Shown here: positions 9,261 through 16,405 of the stretch, piece after piece
Layout: the number at the start of each line of letters is the position of its first letter
Numbering within the stretch: the first letter of the stretch is position 1
Source: DASPJR01 sp035628505
GTDB lineage: Bacteria > Planctomycetota > SZUA-567 > H5-PLA8
Length of the DNA: 64,000 nucleotides
NCBI GenBank assembly: GCA_035628505.1
Contig: DASPJR010000184.1
Span: forward strand, 26,193 to 90,192
Direction of reading: 5' to 3'
Notes under the pieces: generated by a model
The model's input: only the letters and a program-made list of their open reading frames with translations
What the model was told of the DNA's origin: nothing
Databases searched by the model: none
Position numbers and translations under genes: made by a program

Positions 9261-10292
9261 ATGGCCGCCAAGAAATCAGCTCCTAAAAAAGAGAAGCCCG
9301 CCGACAAGAAAAAGAAAGCCCGCGTTAAAGACGAGCCCGAGGTCATCGTAGCCGATGCGCCAGCTGCAATTCATGCCTCAGAAGTGAAGTCGAAGAAGCG
9401 CGGCAAGTCGGGCGCTGCCAAAGCAGCGGCACCGGTGGCTGAAGTCGTCGTTGAAAAGCCGGCCGAAGAACCGAAGAAGAAACGCAAAGGCAGAAACAAA
9501 GCCGAGCCGATAGAAGCCGAAGCGATTGCCGTCATTGCGCCGGAAGTCACGCCGGAAGCGGCAGAATCAAGCGCCAGCACGACTGAACCGGCGCCCGCCG
9601 CTGACGAAAGGCCGCGCCGCAAGGGGAAGAAAAAGACATCAGAAGAGTCGCCCTCCGAAGCCGGCGAAAACGGGTCCAGTGCGCAAGAGAAGACCGTTGA
9701 GGCTCCCGTCGACGCAGCCGCTCAAGAAACGCCGGCTGAGGCTGGCGAAGCGGACGAAGAGAAAGCCGACGTTAATCCCGACGAGCTGATCCGCACCATC
9801 GAAGCGCTGCTGTTTGCCGCCGAAGAGCCGATTGCTGTGCGCGAGATCGCGCGCGCGGCGGGCAGCGACAGCGCGACTGTGCGAAAGCTTCTGCCCGGGA
9901 TGATCGAGACCTACGAAAAAGAGCGGCGGCCGTGGACGATTTCGGAAGTCGCCGGCGGTTATCGCTTCATGACGCGCCCTGAGTTCTTCCCCGCGATTCA
10001 GCGCCTGAAAACGCAGACCGCGCAGCGCAAGCTCACGCAGGCCGCGCTCGAAACGCTGGCGCTGATCGCCTACCGCCAGCCGATCGGCCGCGCGGAAATC
10101 GAGAGCGTCCGCGGCGTCGGCGCCGGGCCGGTGATCCGCATCCTGCTGGAAAAGAAGCTGATCAAGATCAGCGGCCGCGGGACAGGCATCGGCCAGCCGC
10201 TGCTCTACGGCACGACCGATTATTTTCTCGAACACTTCGGCCTGAAGAGCATCGCTGACCTGCCCAAGCCCGGCGAGTTCAAGGGCGCGTAA
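9261..10292 (+). CDS. scpB: Segregation and condensation protein B with charged tail
   Basis: Residues 174-338 form the ScpB double winged helix (LIRTIEALLFAAEEPI, TQAALETLALIAYRQP, GRAEIESVRGV, LLYGTTDYFLEHF), the kleisin-binding partner of SMC-ScpA that compacts and segregates chromosomes. The first 173 residues are a low-complexity Lys/Glu/Ala/Pro tail, roughly doubling the usual length. The tail begins strongly basic and turns acidic before the domain. scpA is not adjacent. The start follows three imperfect copies of AAAGNGCATC, the last supplying AAAGGG as ribosome site. Confidence 0.93.
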   Translation: MAAKKSAPKKEKPADKKKKARVKDEPEVIVADAPAAIHASEVKSKKRGKSGAAKAAAPVAEVVVEKPAEEPKKKRKGRNKAEPIEAEAIAVIAPEVTPEAAESSASTTEPAPAADERPRRKGKKKTSEESPSEAGENGSSAQEKTVEAPVDAAAQETPAEAGEADEEKADVNPDELIRTIEALLFAAEEPIAVREIARAAGSDSATVRKLLPGMIETYEKERRPWTISEVAGGYRFMTRPEFFPAIQRLKTQTAQRKLTQAALETLALIAYRQPIGRAEIESVRGVGAGPVIRILLEKKLIKISGRGTGIGQPLLYGTTDYFLEHFGLKSIADLPKPGEFKGA

Positions 10293-10350
10293 CGATTCTA
10301 AGCGATTTGCAAATTTTGACTTTTGGGTGGGCTCAGGCTAGACTGATTAC

Positions 10351-10689
10351 ATGAGCGTGCCGGTAAATCTTTCGGATGAACTCGTATCGACTGCTCAGCA
10401 GGAAGCTGCGGCAAAAAATCGTTCATTGGCAGACCAAATCGAGTTGTGGGCAGCTCTTGGTAAGTTGGTCGCTACGGAAGCGACCCGCCCAACTCAATCC
10501 CTGCACGATTGTCTTATGTCGGTGGACACGCCTGCTGGACGCGAAAAGCTCAGGCAGTATCTTGCAAGCCGGCCGTACCCGCACTTCGAGGCTATCAAGG
10601 GAAAGTCCGGCGAATACATTCGCATTGATGCAGACGGCACACGAACTCAAGGCAGGTTTGTTGACGGAAGTTTTCAAACAACAATATAG
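10351..10689 (+). CDS. ParD-like antitoxin
   Basis: This 112-residue protein opens with a ribbon-helix-helix-like segment, SVPVNLSDELVSTAQQEA then NRSLADQIELWAALGKLV, typical of the ParD-like antitoxin family. The rest (residues 50-112) is a less conserved toxin-neutralising or dimer part ending RFVDGSFQTTI. It lies 17 bases before a zeta-type toxin, the order expected for an autoregulated antitoxin-toxin operon. The N-terminal part should bind its own promoter in the 58 bases after scpB. Base composition looks more AT-rich than the neighbours, which suggests acquisition. Confidence 0.8.
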   Translation: MSVPVNLSDELVSTAQQEAAAKNRSLADQIELWAALGKLVATEATRPTQSLHDCLMSVDTPAGREKLRQYLASRPYPHFEAIKGKSGEYIRIDADGTRTQGRFVDGSFQTTI

Positions 10690-10706
10690 TGTGACGTTCA
10701 AGCGAG

Positions 10707-11288
10707 ATGACGCCAGAAATTCTATCGAAGACCCCGCTCATCCTCGCCATTGCAGGTTCAAACGGTGCCGGAAAGACGACTTTTTACAGCACCTTTTTAG
10801 CATCTCGTGGACTTCCATTCATTAACGCTGACGTGATGGCGCTTGCGCATCATTTGGATGCCTATGATGCCGCTGAACTGGCGCAAAAACTTCGGGCTCG
10901 GATGGTTGATCTCCGGCGGAGTTTCGTTTTTGAGACTGTGTTATCGGATCCAGACGGTGAAAAAGTCGCATTCTTGCGCTCTGCCGCAGACAGCGGATAT
11001 ACCGTCGTACTCTGCTTCATTGCGCTGGAGAGTGTCGAAATCTCGTCTGAACGCGTGGCTATGCGTGTTTTACAGAATGGCCATGATGTCCCAGGCGAAA
11101 AGCTCCATGCGCGCTTTCCTCGGACATTGGAGAACTTGAAGCGAGCCGTCGTCGCGTTACCCAACGTCTTCATTTACGATAATTCAGATTTAAGTTCACC
11201 GTACAAACTCGTCGCAACCTCCAGGAATGGACGCGTTGATCTGGCAGAGAATTGCCCAGCCTGGCTGAAGTCAACCCTTACTTGGTGA
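10707..11288 (+). CDS. Zeta-toxin-like P-loop kinase
   Basis: The 193-residue protein has Walker A GSNGAGKTTF at about residues 17-26, an INADVMA segment and RRSFVFETVLSDPD, the layout of zeta toxins. Those kinases phosphorylate UDP-N-acetylglucosamine or related nucleotide sugars and block cell-wall synthesis; whether this one does so is inferred. Chromosomal relatives are often annotated simply as AAA proteins. Pairing with a ParD-like rather than an epsilon antitoxin is worth noting. The stop lies one base from the convergent gene that ends at 11290. Confidence 0.82.
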   Translation: MTPEILSKTPLILAIAGSNGAGKTTFYSTFLASRGLPFINADVMALAHHLDAYDAAELAQKLRARMVDLRRSFVFETVLSDPDGEKVAFLRSAADSGYTVVLCFIALESVEISSERVAMRVLQNGHDVPGEKLHARFPRTLENLKRAVVALPNVFIYDNSDLSSPYKLVATSRNGRVDLAENCPAWLKSTLTW

Positions 11289-11289
11289 A

Positions 11290-11832
11290 CTACTCCTTCT
11301 CGCTCTGCCCTCTGAACTGGCTTTCTTTTGATGCGAAGAGGACGTTGAAGGTCGTCAGGCTTCCGTAGCAGCGCGTGATGTAGCCTTCCATTTCGATCTT
11401 GTCTTCAGGCGAGAGATTCGGGTGCGCGTTCACTTTCTGCTCCAGCACGCGCAGCTTGTCGCGGATGCCGATGATCTTTTTCAGGAACATGTCGATCGGA
11501 ATATCCTTGGGCTGCGTGTCCTCCTTGCCTGGAATCAGTTTCAACGTTCCGCCGACCCAGCGCTTGCCCATTTCGAGGTCGACATCCAGCCAGCCGTATT
11601 CGCCGAGCACTTCGCGGACGGCATTCTTGATGCGGTCGGTTTCAGGATCGCCGACCGACGCTTCCGCGCGCATGGCCTCGAACGTAAACGCCACGCGTTT
11701 GGTTTCTCCGCCTTTGAACAGCACGACATAATCGCCGTTTTCGTACGCCATGATTTTGCCGCGACCGAACGCGGGATGGTTTACCACGACGCCAAGACCG
11801 ATACGCGGTTTTTCAGAAGGGTTTTCAGCCAT
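11290..11832 (-). CDS. Protein with Tudor/SH3-like N-terminal domain, function unknown
   Basis: ATG 11832 follows GGAGG at good spacing; the longer frame to 11913 is unlikely. The 180-residue product begins with a segment, GLGVVVNHPAFGRGKI then YVVLFKGGETKRV (about residues 12-50), like the small beta-barrel found at the C-terminus of UvrD/PcrA helicases and in CarD-type proteins, which bind RNA polymerase or nucleic acid. The rest is helical and charged, without a known motif. It is 87 bases downstream of the membrane gene ending at 11920, so it may be the last gene of the DUF2071 operon or independent. Confidence 0.7.
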   Translation of the reverse strand: MAENPSEKPRIGLGVVVNHPAFGRGKIMAYENGDYVVLFKGGETKRVAFTFEAMRAEASVGDPETDRIKNAVREVLGEYGWLDVDLEMGKRWVGGTLKLIPGKEDTQPKDIPIDMFLKKIIGIRDKLRVLEQKVNAHPNLSPEDKIEMEGYITRCYGSLTTFNVLFASKESQFRGQSEKE

Positions 11833-11919
11833 GCGTAGCCTCCAGGAAATTTTCCTGCGCGTGAATGTGCGCTCCTTCTTTATACCGCGCTCTCGCACGT
11901 GGCTCCACGGCAACTTCCT

Positions 11920-12348
11920 TCAGCGCGCGAGGCCCAGCGCCGCGCAGAAGTAGACCGCAGCGAAGCCGGCGTACGTGAGTAGCAGAATGACGTGAATGAT
12001 CGTGCGATCCGTCCGACCGCGCCAGTGTGAGCTGCTGTAATACGTCACCTGCATGACCGTGCGGATCGCCCAGAAGAGTCCGATTCCGGCCGCCAGCCAG
12101 CTTCCCAGAGGATCCCCGCTCGCGAGTTGCTGCGCGAAGCGAAAGGTGATCACGGCGAAAAGCGCCAATGTCAGCGAGATGAACCAGCCGTGGACGTGAA
12201 ACACTTCACGGACCAGCAGCGGCATGCGCTCGACGTCTTTGCGCCAGTCCAGGATGCGCACGAGAAAGAAGTTTATCACTGCAATGGCTGCCTGGCCGAT
12301 AGCCGCCGCCTGCAGGAACCAAGGCAGATATGCCGCGAGTGTATTCAT
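11920..12348 (-). CDS. Four-helix membrane protein, operon paralogue 2
   Basis: The 142-residue protein has four predicted membrane helices and no signal peptide. It is clearly homologous to the product of 13096-13506: both share an LDWR motif after helix 1, QLASGDPLG/ELASGGPLA, GLFWAIR/GLFWAAR, and a C-terminal AALG. Start ATG 12348 follows AAAGGAG and overlaps the stop of the upstream DUF2071 gene by four bases, so the two are translationally coupled. I recognise no family with known function. By position it should serve the same membrane process as the MBOAT enzyme. Confidence 0.8.
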   Translation of the reverse strand: MNTLAAYLPWFLQAAAIGQAAIAVINFFLVRILDWRKDVERMPLLVREVFHVHGWFISLTLALFAVITFRFAQQLASGDPLGSWLAAGIGLFWAIRTVMQVTYYSSSHWRGRTDRTIIHVILLLTYAGFAAVYFCAALGLAR

Positions 12349-13079
12349 ACAAGTCTCCTTTCAGTAATCTCCGTTGGCACTTCATCGATCACATGCCAGC
12401 TGTGCGGGACATCGCGCATCAGGATCGCGCAATCGAACTCGGCGCCGCCTGCTGGAACGTTCCGAGCGAAGAACGCCGAATGAACCGCGCCGACCGAGAG
12501 CGGCTCGACGCGCCACCGCCGTGTGTTCAGCCGCATGCCTTCCAGCCGGCCCTCCTGCCCGCAGGAAAAACCGCACGCGCCTTTTTCAAAAAATGCCGAA
12601 GCCTCGTCCAGAGTTCCAAAGAGCGGCGTCGCTTTCCATGGCACATTGCTGTGCGCATCAAGTGCAACATCGGCCAGGCGATCCGCTGTGTCGATGCGAA
12701 TCCCGAACGAATTTTCTGACTGCGCCACCTTGAACTGCGCGCGGCCGTGCACTCCGGGAAAGAAACGTCCGCCCAGCATCGCGACAGCCGCGCAATCGGT
12801 TTCGCGGCGCCAGATGAAAACGCCGTCACGCGTCTGCCCGCCCGAGCGGTAACGAATGGCGATGCGGTGCGCCATGTTTTCACTGCTCAGCCCGAGCGCC
12901 TTCGGAGTTCCCGATGGCCGCAGCTTCTCCAGGCGGATCAGGCACACGCCAACAACCGCGAAGCCGTTCTGTTCCACGATCTCAAGCGCGGCGGGGACAA
13001 GCGGACGGACCAGCTCGGGCGCCACGCGAAAGTTGATCAGCAGACGCCGCGCAATAATGCCTTCGAGCACAGGAAGCAT
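12345..13079 (-). CDS. DUF2071-family protein 2
   Basis: ATG 13079 follows AAGGAGAACC, giving 244 residues. The sequence reads like the DUF2071 (YqjF-like) family: LLINFRVAPELVRPLVPAAL near the N-terminus, then VGVCLIRLEKLRP, and an ENMAHRIAIRYRS strand. It differs much from the other DUF2071 protein at 14422. The biochemical role of the family is not established. Coupled to the downstream four-helix protein by a four-base overlap, it sits 16 bases after the other four-helix paralogue, making a repeated pattern in the operon. Confidence 0.75.
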   Translation of the reverse strand: MLPVLEGIIARRLLINFRVAPELVRPLVPAALEIVEQNGFAVVGVCLIRLEKLRPSGTPKALGLSSENMAHRIAIRYRSGGQTRDGVFIWRRETDCAAVAMLGGRFFPGVHGRAQFKVAQSENSFGIRIDTADRLADVALDAHSNVPWKATPLFGTLDEASAFFEKGACGFSCGQEGRLEGMRLNTRRWRVEPLSVGAVHSAFFARNVPAGGAEFDCAILMRDVPHSWHVIDEVPTEITERRLV

Positions 13080-13095
13080 CGGTCGGTTCTCCTTT

Positions 13096-13506
13096 TCAGC
13101 CCAGGGCGGCCAGAGTGTAAACGGTCGCAAGATAGGCAAATACAAACGTGAGCGCGTGGTAGCCGAAGCGGAAGAGCCAGTGCAGCTTCAGCGTGCGGAT
13201 ATCGAACACGAAGAGCTGCACGCTGAGGCGCGCCGCCCAGAATAGCCCGATAAACGCGCAGACCGCCCGCGCCAGCGGCCCGCCGCTCGCCAGTTCGCTG
13301 CTGAACGCGAGTGTGAGCGTTGCAAAGGCGATGATTGTGAAAGCGATGAACACGCCATAAACCCAGAACATGCGGCGGATAAACTGATTGAGCTGCGCGA
13401 GACTGCTGCGCCAGTCCAGCGCGTACGGCGTGAGCGCCGCCGCCGACAGCACAGCCAGCTGAAGAATTCCTGCGATCTGCAGAAGCCGCTGAAGTGAAAG
13501 TTCCAT
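13096..13506 (-). CDS. Four-helix membrane protein, operon paralogue 1
   Basis: ATG 13506 follows AAAGGAGG and gives 136 residues with four membrane helices. Homology to the product of 11920-12348 is evident by eye (LDWR, ELASGGPL, GLFWAAR, TLAALG). It starts 23 bases after the stop of the MBOAT-like gene and ends 16 bases before the second DUF2071 start, so it is an interior member of the operon. No catalytic residues are apparent. It could be an auxiliary subunit of the acyltransferase; that is inference from position only. Confidence 0.8.
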   Translation of the reverse strand: MELSLQRLLQIAGILQLAVLSAAALTPYALDWRSSLAQLNQFIRRMFWVYGVFIAFTIIAFATLTLAFSSELASGGPLARAVCAFIGLFWAARLSVQLFVFDIRTLKLHWLFRFGYHALTFVFAYLATVYTLAALG

Positions 13507-13529
13507 GACTCGCCTCCTTTCAGGCGCGC

Positions 13530-14471
13530 TCAGCGCGCGCCAATCGCCGCCAGGAACGGCAGCAGAACAACGTTCATAAACTTTTCGTGGAAGAGCAGCC
13601 CGACGGGCGCCACAGTCACAAGCACGGTGAAACACCAGCCGCGCACGCCATGCTGAAGTCCGAGACGCTTTCCCATGGCACTACGTTCGAGCTGAATGCC
13701 GAGCCACTGCAGCAGAAAGTAGACGGTTGGCATTCCAAAGCCGCCGCCGGCGGGCACTGAAATCACCACGTCATGTATGATTCCGGAAAATAGAAATCCG
13801 GCGAAGCTTGCGAAGCGGATTCCAAAGCGGCGTGTTAGCGGACGGAAAACAAAGTCATGCGCGAGCGCTCTGAAGGCCAGGTTCCAGCGCGCGCTCCAGA
13901 ATTCTGCCAGAGACGTCGCGCGCAGCGGCGCATTCATCACCTTTGGCGTCTGAACGCCCATGACAGTCCAGAGCTGGTGAAGCAGATCGAAGAGTCCGAA
14001 ATGCAGCACCAGGAGAATGGCGCCCATACCGGTCCAGGCCGCCGCCACGGGAGGCAAGTGCGGGATGGCCGCAGCGAGAAGCAACAGTCCGGCGGTCATT
14101 TTCAGCCAGGCGAAGAAGACGTCTCGCGCGCTCGGCCACAGCGTTGATTTCCGCGCGCAGAAATCCTCAGCCTGCATGCCCGGCCAGAAGAGCAGGTAGC
14201 CTGCGGAATAGAACGCGTTCGGGAACGCCTGTGCCGCATGTGCCGGCCGCCAGGTAAACCACTTGAACCCCGCATAAATTGCAAACGCGAGCAGCCACAT
14301 GAACGCCCAGGGCGGCAACTCGCTGCCGAAGAGAAGCACCGCAGCGGGAAGCGCGGCAAGCGGCGTGAATCGCAGGGTTGCTTCGACGTATCTGCTCCAA
14401 CGCCAGAGGCCGAGCGGTGTTTCAAACCAGAGCCGCGGCCGGACGGGTCTGAAAACGTGACTGCTGCCCAT
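13530..14471 (-). CDS. Wax-synthase-like membrane-bound O-acyltransferase (MBOAT)
   Basis: ATG 14471 follows AAAGGAG, so the longer frame to 14756 is rejected. The 313-residue protein has about eight membrane helices. SLAEFWSARWNLAFR (near 186-200) is the signature of the plant-wax-synthase branch of MBOAT enzymes, and FSGIIHDVV carries the catalytic histidine (near 233). Such enzymes join an acyl-CoA to an alcohol, giving wax esters, or acylate sterols and other lipids. The acceptor here is unknown. The start overlaps the upstream DUF2071 gene by 50 bases. The enzyme is probably the catalytic core of the operon. Confidence 0.82.
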   Translation of the reverse strand: MGSSHVFRPVRPRLWFETPLGLWRWSRYVEATLRFTPLAALPAAVLLFGSELPPWAFMWLLAFAIYAGFKWFTWRPAHAAQAFPNAFYSAGYLLFWPGMQAEDFCARKSTLWPSARDVFFAWLKMTAGLLLLAAAIPHLPPVAAAWTGMGAILLVLHFGLFDLLHQLWTVMGVQTPKVMNAPLRATSLAEFWSARWNLAFRALAHDFVFRPLTRRFGIRFASFAGFLFSGIIHDVVISVPAGGGFGMPTVYFLLQWLGIQLERSAMGKRLGLQHGVRGWCFTVLVTVAPVGLLFHEKFMNVVLLPFLAAIGAR

Positions 14472-15291
14472 GATCCTCTCCTTTCTGCGCCTGCCGCACG
14501 CGGCGCGGAAAACCGACCCAGACATCGCGCGCGCCGGTCGAAAAGTTCGCGCCGATCTGCCGCGCGCGTTCAAACCACGGACACGCCTTCGCAAGCAGCG
14601 ATGTCTCTTCGAGCGTGATCTGCGCGCGTGCCTGCGGCCAGGGCTGGTGCCAGATGCGGAAGAAGAGCGGTGTCCGTCCGCGGCGCGTGTACGCCGTGTA
14701 GCGCTCAAGCAGAAATTCATCGAGCGTCCCCGCACGGCAGGGCTGCAGTTCAGCATTCGTCTGTACGCTTCCGCTATAGCGCAGGCAGTCGCGCCCGCGG
14801 AAGGGCGTCACACGGTCGCGGAAAGTGCCGCCTTCGTGGTTGTATTCAAGATCGCCATAGGAATAAGGCAGCCCGAAAACCAGCGGGCCGAGCAGGACGC
14901 TCAGCGCGTTCGGAAGCCACTCAGTGATAAAATAAATTCCGGGCTCATCGTTCTGAACGACATACGTGCGGACATTGAGGAAGCCATGTTCGGCGATTGG
15001 TGCGCACAGCCACGCGCCGGTGCGCCCGCCGAATACAGGGTGCAGCCGCGTCATCGTGAACGCAACGAGGCTTACGTAGCCGCGGCCGTCGCGGCAATCC
15101 AGCGTGAATGGAACATGCGGCTGCAGCACGGCGGGATCGATTTCGAAATGAATGAAGAGCGCGCTGAGCCAGTCGCAGTAGAAGAGCGGAGTGCGCTCCA
15201 GTTTCACCATGCGTTCCAGAGCTTTTTTGCTGGGCACGCTTGTGAACGGATCCACTTCCACATCGTTCGCGATCCCCTCCCCCTTGATCAT
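14422..15291 (-). CDS. DUF2071-family protein 1
   Basis: ATG 15291 is preceded by AAAGGAG and lies four bases after the DCC gene stop. The 289-residue protein contains DUF2071-like parts: an IHFEIDPAVLQPHVPFTLD segment, then YVSLVAFTMTRLHP, and NVRTYVV followed by IYFITEWLPN. The final 16 codons run past the start of the MBOAT gene. Its N-terminal 25 residues are an extra extension. No function is established for the family; a DUF2071 protein beside a DCC protein and an MBOAT enzyme suggests a shared small hydrophobic substrate, which is inference. Confidence 0.75.
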   Translation of the reverse strand: MIKGEGIANDVEVDPFTSVPSKKALERMVKLERTPLFYCDWLSALFIHFEIDPAVLQPHVPFTLDCRDGRGYVSLVAFTMTRLHPVFGGRTGAWLCAPIAEHGFLNVRTYVVQNDEPGIYFITEWLPNALSVLLGPLVFGLPYSYGDLEYNHEGGTFRDRVTPFRGRDCLRYSGSVQTNAELQPCRAGTLDEFLLERYTAYTRRGRTPLFFRIWHQPWPQARAQITLEETSLLAKACPWFERARQIGANFSTGARDVWVGFPRRVRQAQKGEDHGQQSRFQTRPAAALV

Positions 15292-15295
15292 GGCG

Positions 15296-15694
15296 TCACT
15301 CCTTTCGCGCGCACGCGCCGGTGAGGCAGTGGCGTCGGGCGGCAATAAAGCGGTAGCCCCAGTCGAGCAGGCGCATCGCGCCCGGAAGTTGTGCGAAGAT
15401 AAAAAGAGGCAGCGCCCACCAGATTTTCCGTGCAAGGTAAACGACGCCGCGCGCGCCGCCCGCTAGCGAGCCGTCGGCGCGCAGAACAGTCATTTCCACG
15501 GGCGGTGAACCGGCCTTCAGGCCCAGGCGCTGTGCGGCCCAAGGTGTCTGCAGCGGAGCGATTCCAAAGCCGCGCCTGGTCAGGGTGTTTTCGAAGCGGC
15601 GGGCGAAGCTGGTGCAGAACGAGCACTCCCCGTCATAGAGCACCCACTCACCGTTTCTGGACTCTGCTGTGATTACTGTCTTTTCTGTATTCAC
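15296..15694 (-). CDS. DCC-family (DUF393) thiol-disulfide protein
   Basis: The 132-residue protein carries VLYDGECSFCTSFARR, the DxxCxxC motif that defines the DCC family of predicted thiol-disulfide oxidoreductases, followed by a PLQTPWAAQRLGL strand region and a hydrophobic YLARKIWWALPLFIF helix near the C-terminus. The start is a GTG at 15694 with AAGGA about nine bases upstream. It is the first gene of the operon, and the operator palindrome at 15682-15699 covers its start codon, so a bound regulator would directly hinder transcription and perhaps initiation. Confidence 0.85.
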   Translation of the reverse strand: MNTEKTVITAESRNGEWVLYDGECSFCTSFARRFENTLTRRGFGIAPLQTPWAAQRLGLKAGSPPVEMTVLRADGSLAGGARGVVYLARKIWWALPLFIFAQLPGAMRLLDWGYRFIAARRHCLTGACARKE

Positions 15695-15699
15695 AGAAA
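15682..15699. promoter_or_regulatory. Operator palindrome at operon start
   Basis: TTTCTGT-ATTC-ACAGAAA is a perfect 7-base inverted repeat. It matches the palindrome upstream of the regulator gene (16287-16306) in sequence and spacing. These two copies in front of the regulator and of the operon strongly suggest the binding site of the GbsR/MarR-type protein; the assignment is inferred. Confidence 0.7.
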
Positions 15700-15714
15700 T
15701 CAGTCCTTAAAAGA

Positions 15715-15735
15715 AAAGGCGCGGTTTGCGCCTTT
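15715..15735 (-). terminator. Intrinsic terminator of the regulator gene
   Basis: An 8-base perfect stem, AAAGGCGC/GCGCCTTT, with a 5-base loop, is followed on the minus strand by TCTTTTAA. It begins six bases after the regulator stop, and should separate the regulator transcript from the operon transcript. Confidence 0.65.
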
Positions 15736-15740
15736 AACAA

Positions 15741-16274
15741 TCAGCCTGCCAGACCGAGGACTTTGCGTACTTTGTCGCTTGCTTTGACGAACTTGATCAA
15801 CGCGGGCGTCGGCAGTTTCCGCACCTGTTCGTAGCACGCATTCATGCTTTCGAAAAATTCCTTAAACTCGCGCAGCCGTTTCTTTAGTTCCGCGTCGCCC
15901 GGCCCTGAGCGCTCGGCTTCGGCAACGCACTCACCGAGAATCGCGATGGTCGGATCAATTTCGCGCCGCTTGCGCTCGTGCAGAATCACCTGGAACATTT
16001 CCCAGGGATCTTTCATGGATTCAAAGTGATCACGCCGGTCGCCGAGCACATGAACGATTTTCACAATTCCCCAGCCCTGCAATTCTTTCAGGCTGGTGCT
16101 GACGTTCGAGCGCGCCACCGAAAGCGTTTCGGCGATCTCTTCGGCCGTCAGCGGCTTCTCCGAAATGAAAAGGAGCGCATGAATCTGAGCGACCGTTCGG
16201 TTGACGCCCCAGCGCGTCCCCATTTCACCCCAGTGGAGCACGAACTTCTGAGCGACGGGTGAAAGCTTTGTCAT
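15741..16274 (-). CDS. GbsR/MarR-family transcriptional regulator
   Basis: This 177-residue protein has a winged helix-turn-helix at residues 25-90 (AQIHALLFISEKPLTAEEIA, SVARSNVSTSLKELQGWGIV), then VHVLGDRRDHFE of the wing, and a helical C-terminal half for dimerisation. This is the GbsR-like branch of MarR proteins, some of which respond to choline or osmotic signals. It has its own operator (16287-16306) 13 bases before its start and its own terminator after its stop, so it is likely autoregulated and controls the downstream seven-gene cluster. Confidence 0.85.
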   Translation of the reverse strand: MTKLSPVAQKFVLHWGEMGTRWGVNRTVAQIHALLFISEKPLTAEEIAETLSVARSNVSTSLKELQGWGIVKIVHVLGDRRDHFESMKDPWEMFQVILHERKRREIDPTIAILGECVAEAERSGPGDAELKKRLREFKEFFESMNACYEQVRKLPTPALIKFVKASDKVRKVLGLAG

Positions 16275-16286
16275 GTTCCTTCCCTC

Positions 16287-16306
16287 ATTTCTGTATTTAC
16301 AGAAAT
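16287..16306. promoter_or_regulatory. Operator palindrome at regulator start
   Basis: ATTTCTGTA-TT-TACAGAAAT is a perfect 20-base palindrome immediately upstream of the GbsR/MarR-type gene. The core TTTCTGTAtt.ACAGAAA is repeated at 15682-15699. It is the most likely site of autoregulation. Confidence 0.75.
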
Positions 16307-16405
16307 ACCTGATTTGTCGCTCAATGTCAATAAAATACGGATGGATTCGCGCGCTTTCGCCGGCGGACTCTTAGAACAGTGCTTTGCGGCTATGTGTAGA
16401 GACGC

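Noticed and set aside
10707..11288. Reading the zeta-like gene as a shikimate or gluconate kinase
   Set aside because: The FVFETVLSD segment and the antitoxin gene upstream fit zeta toxins better.
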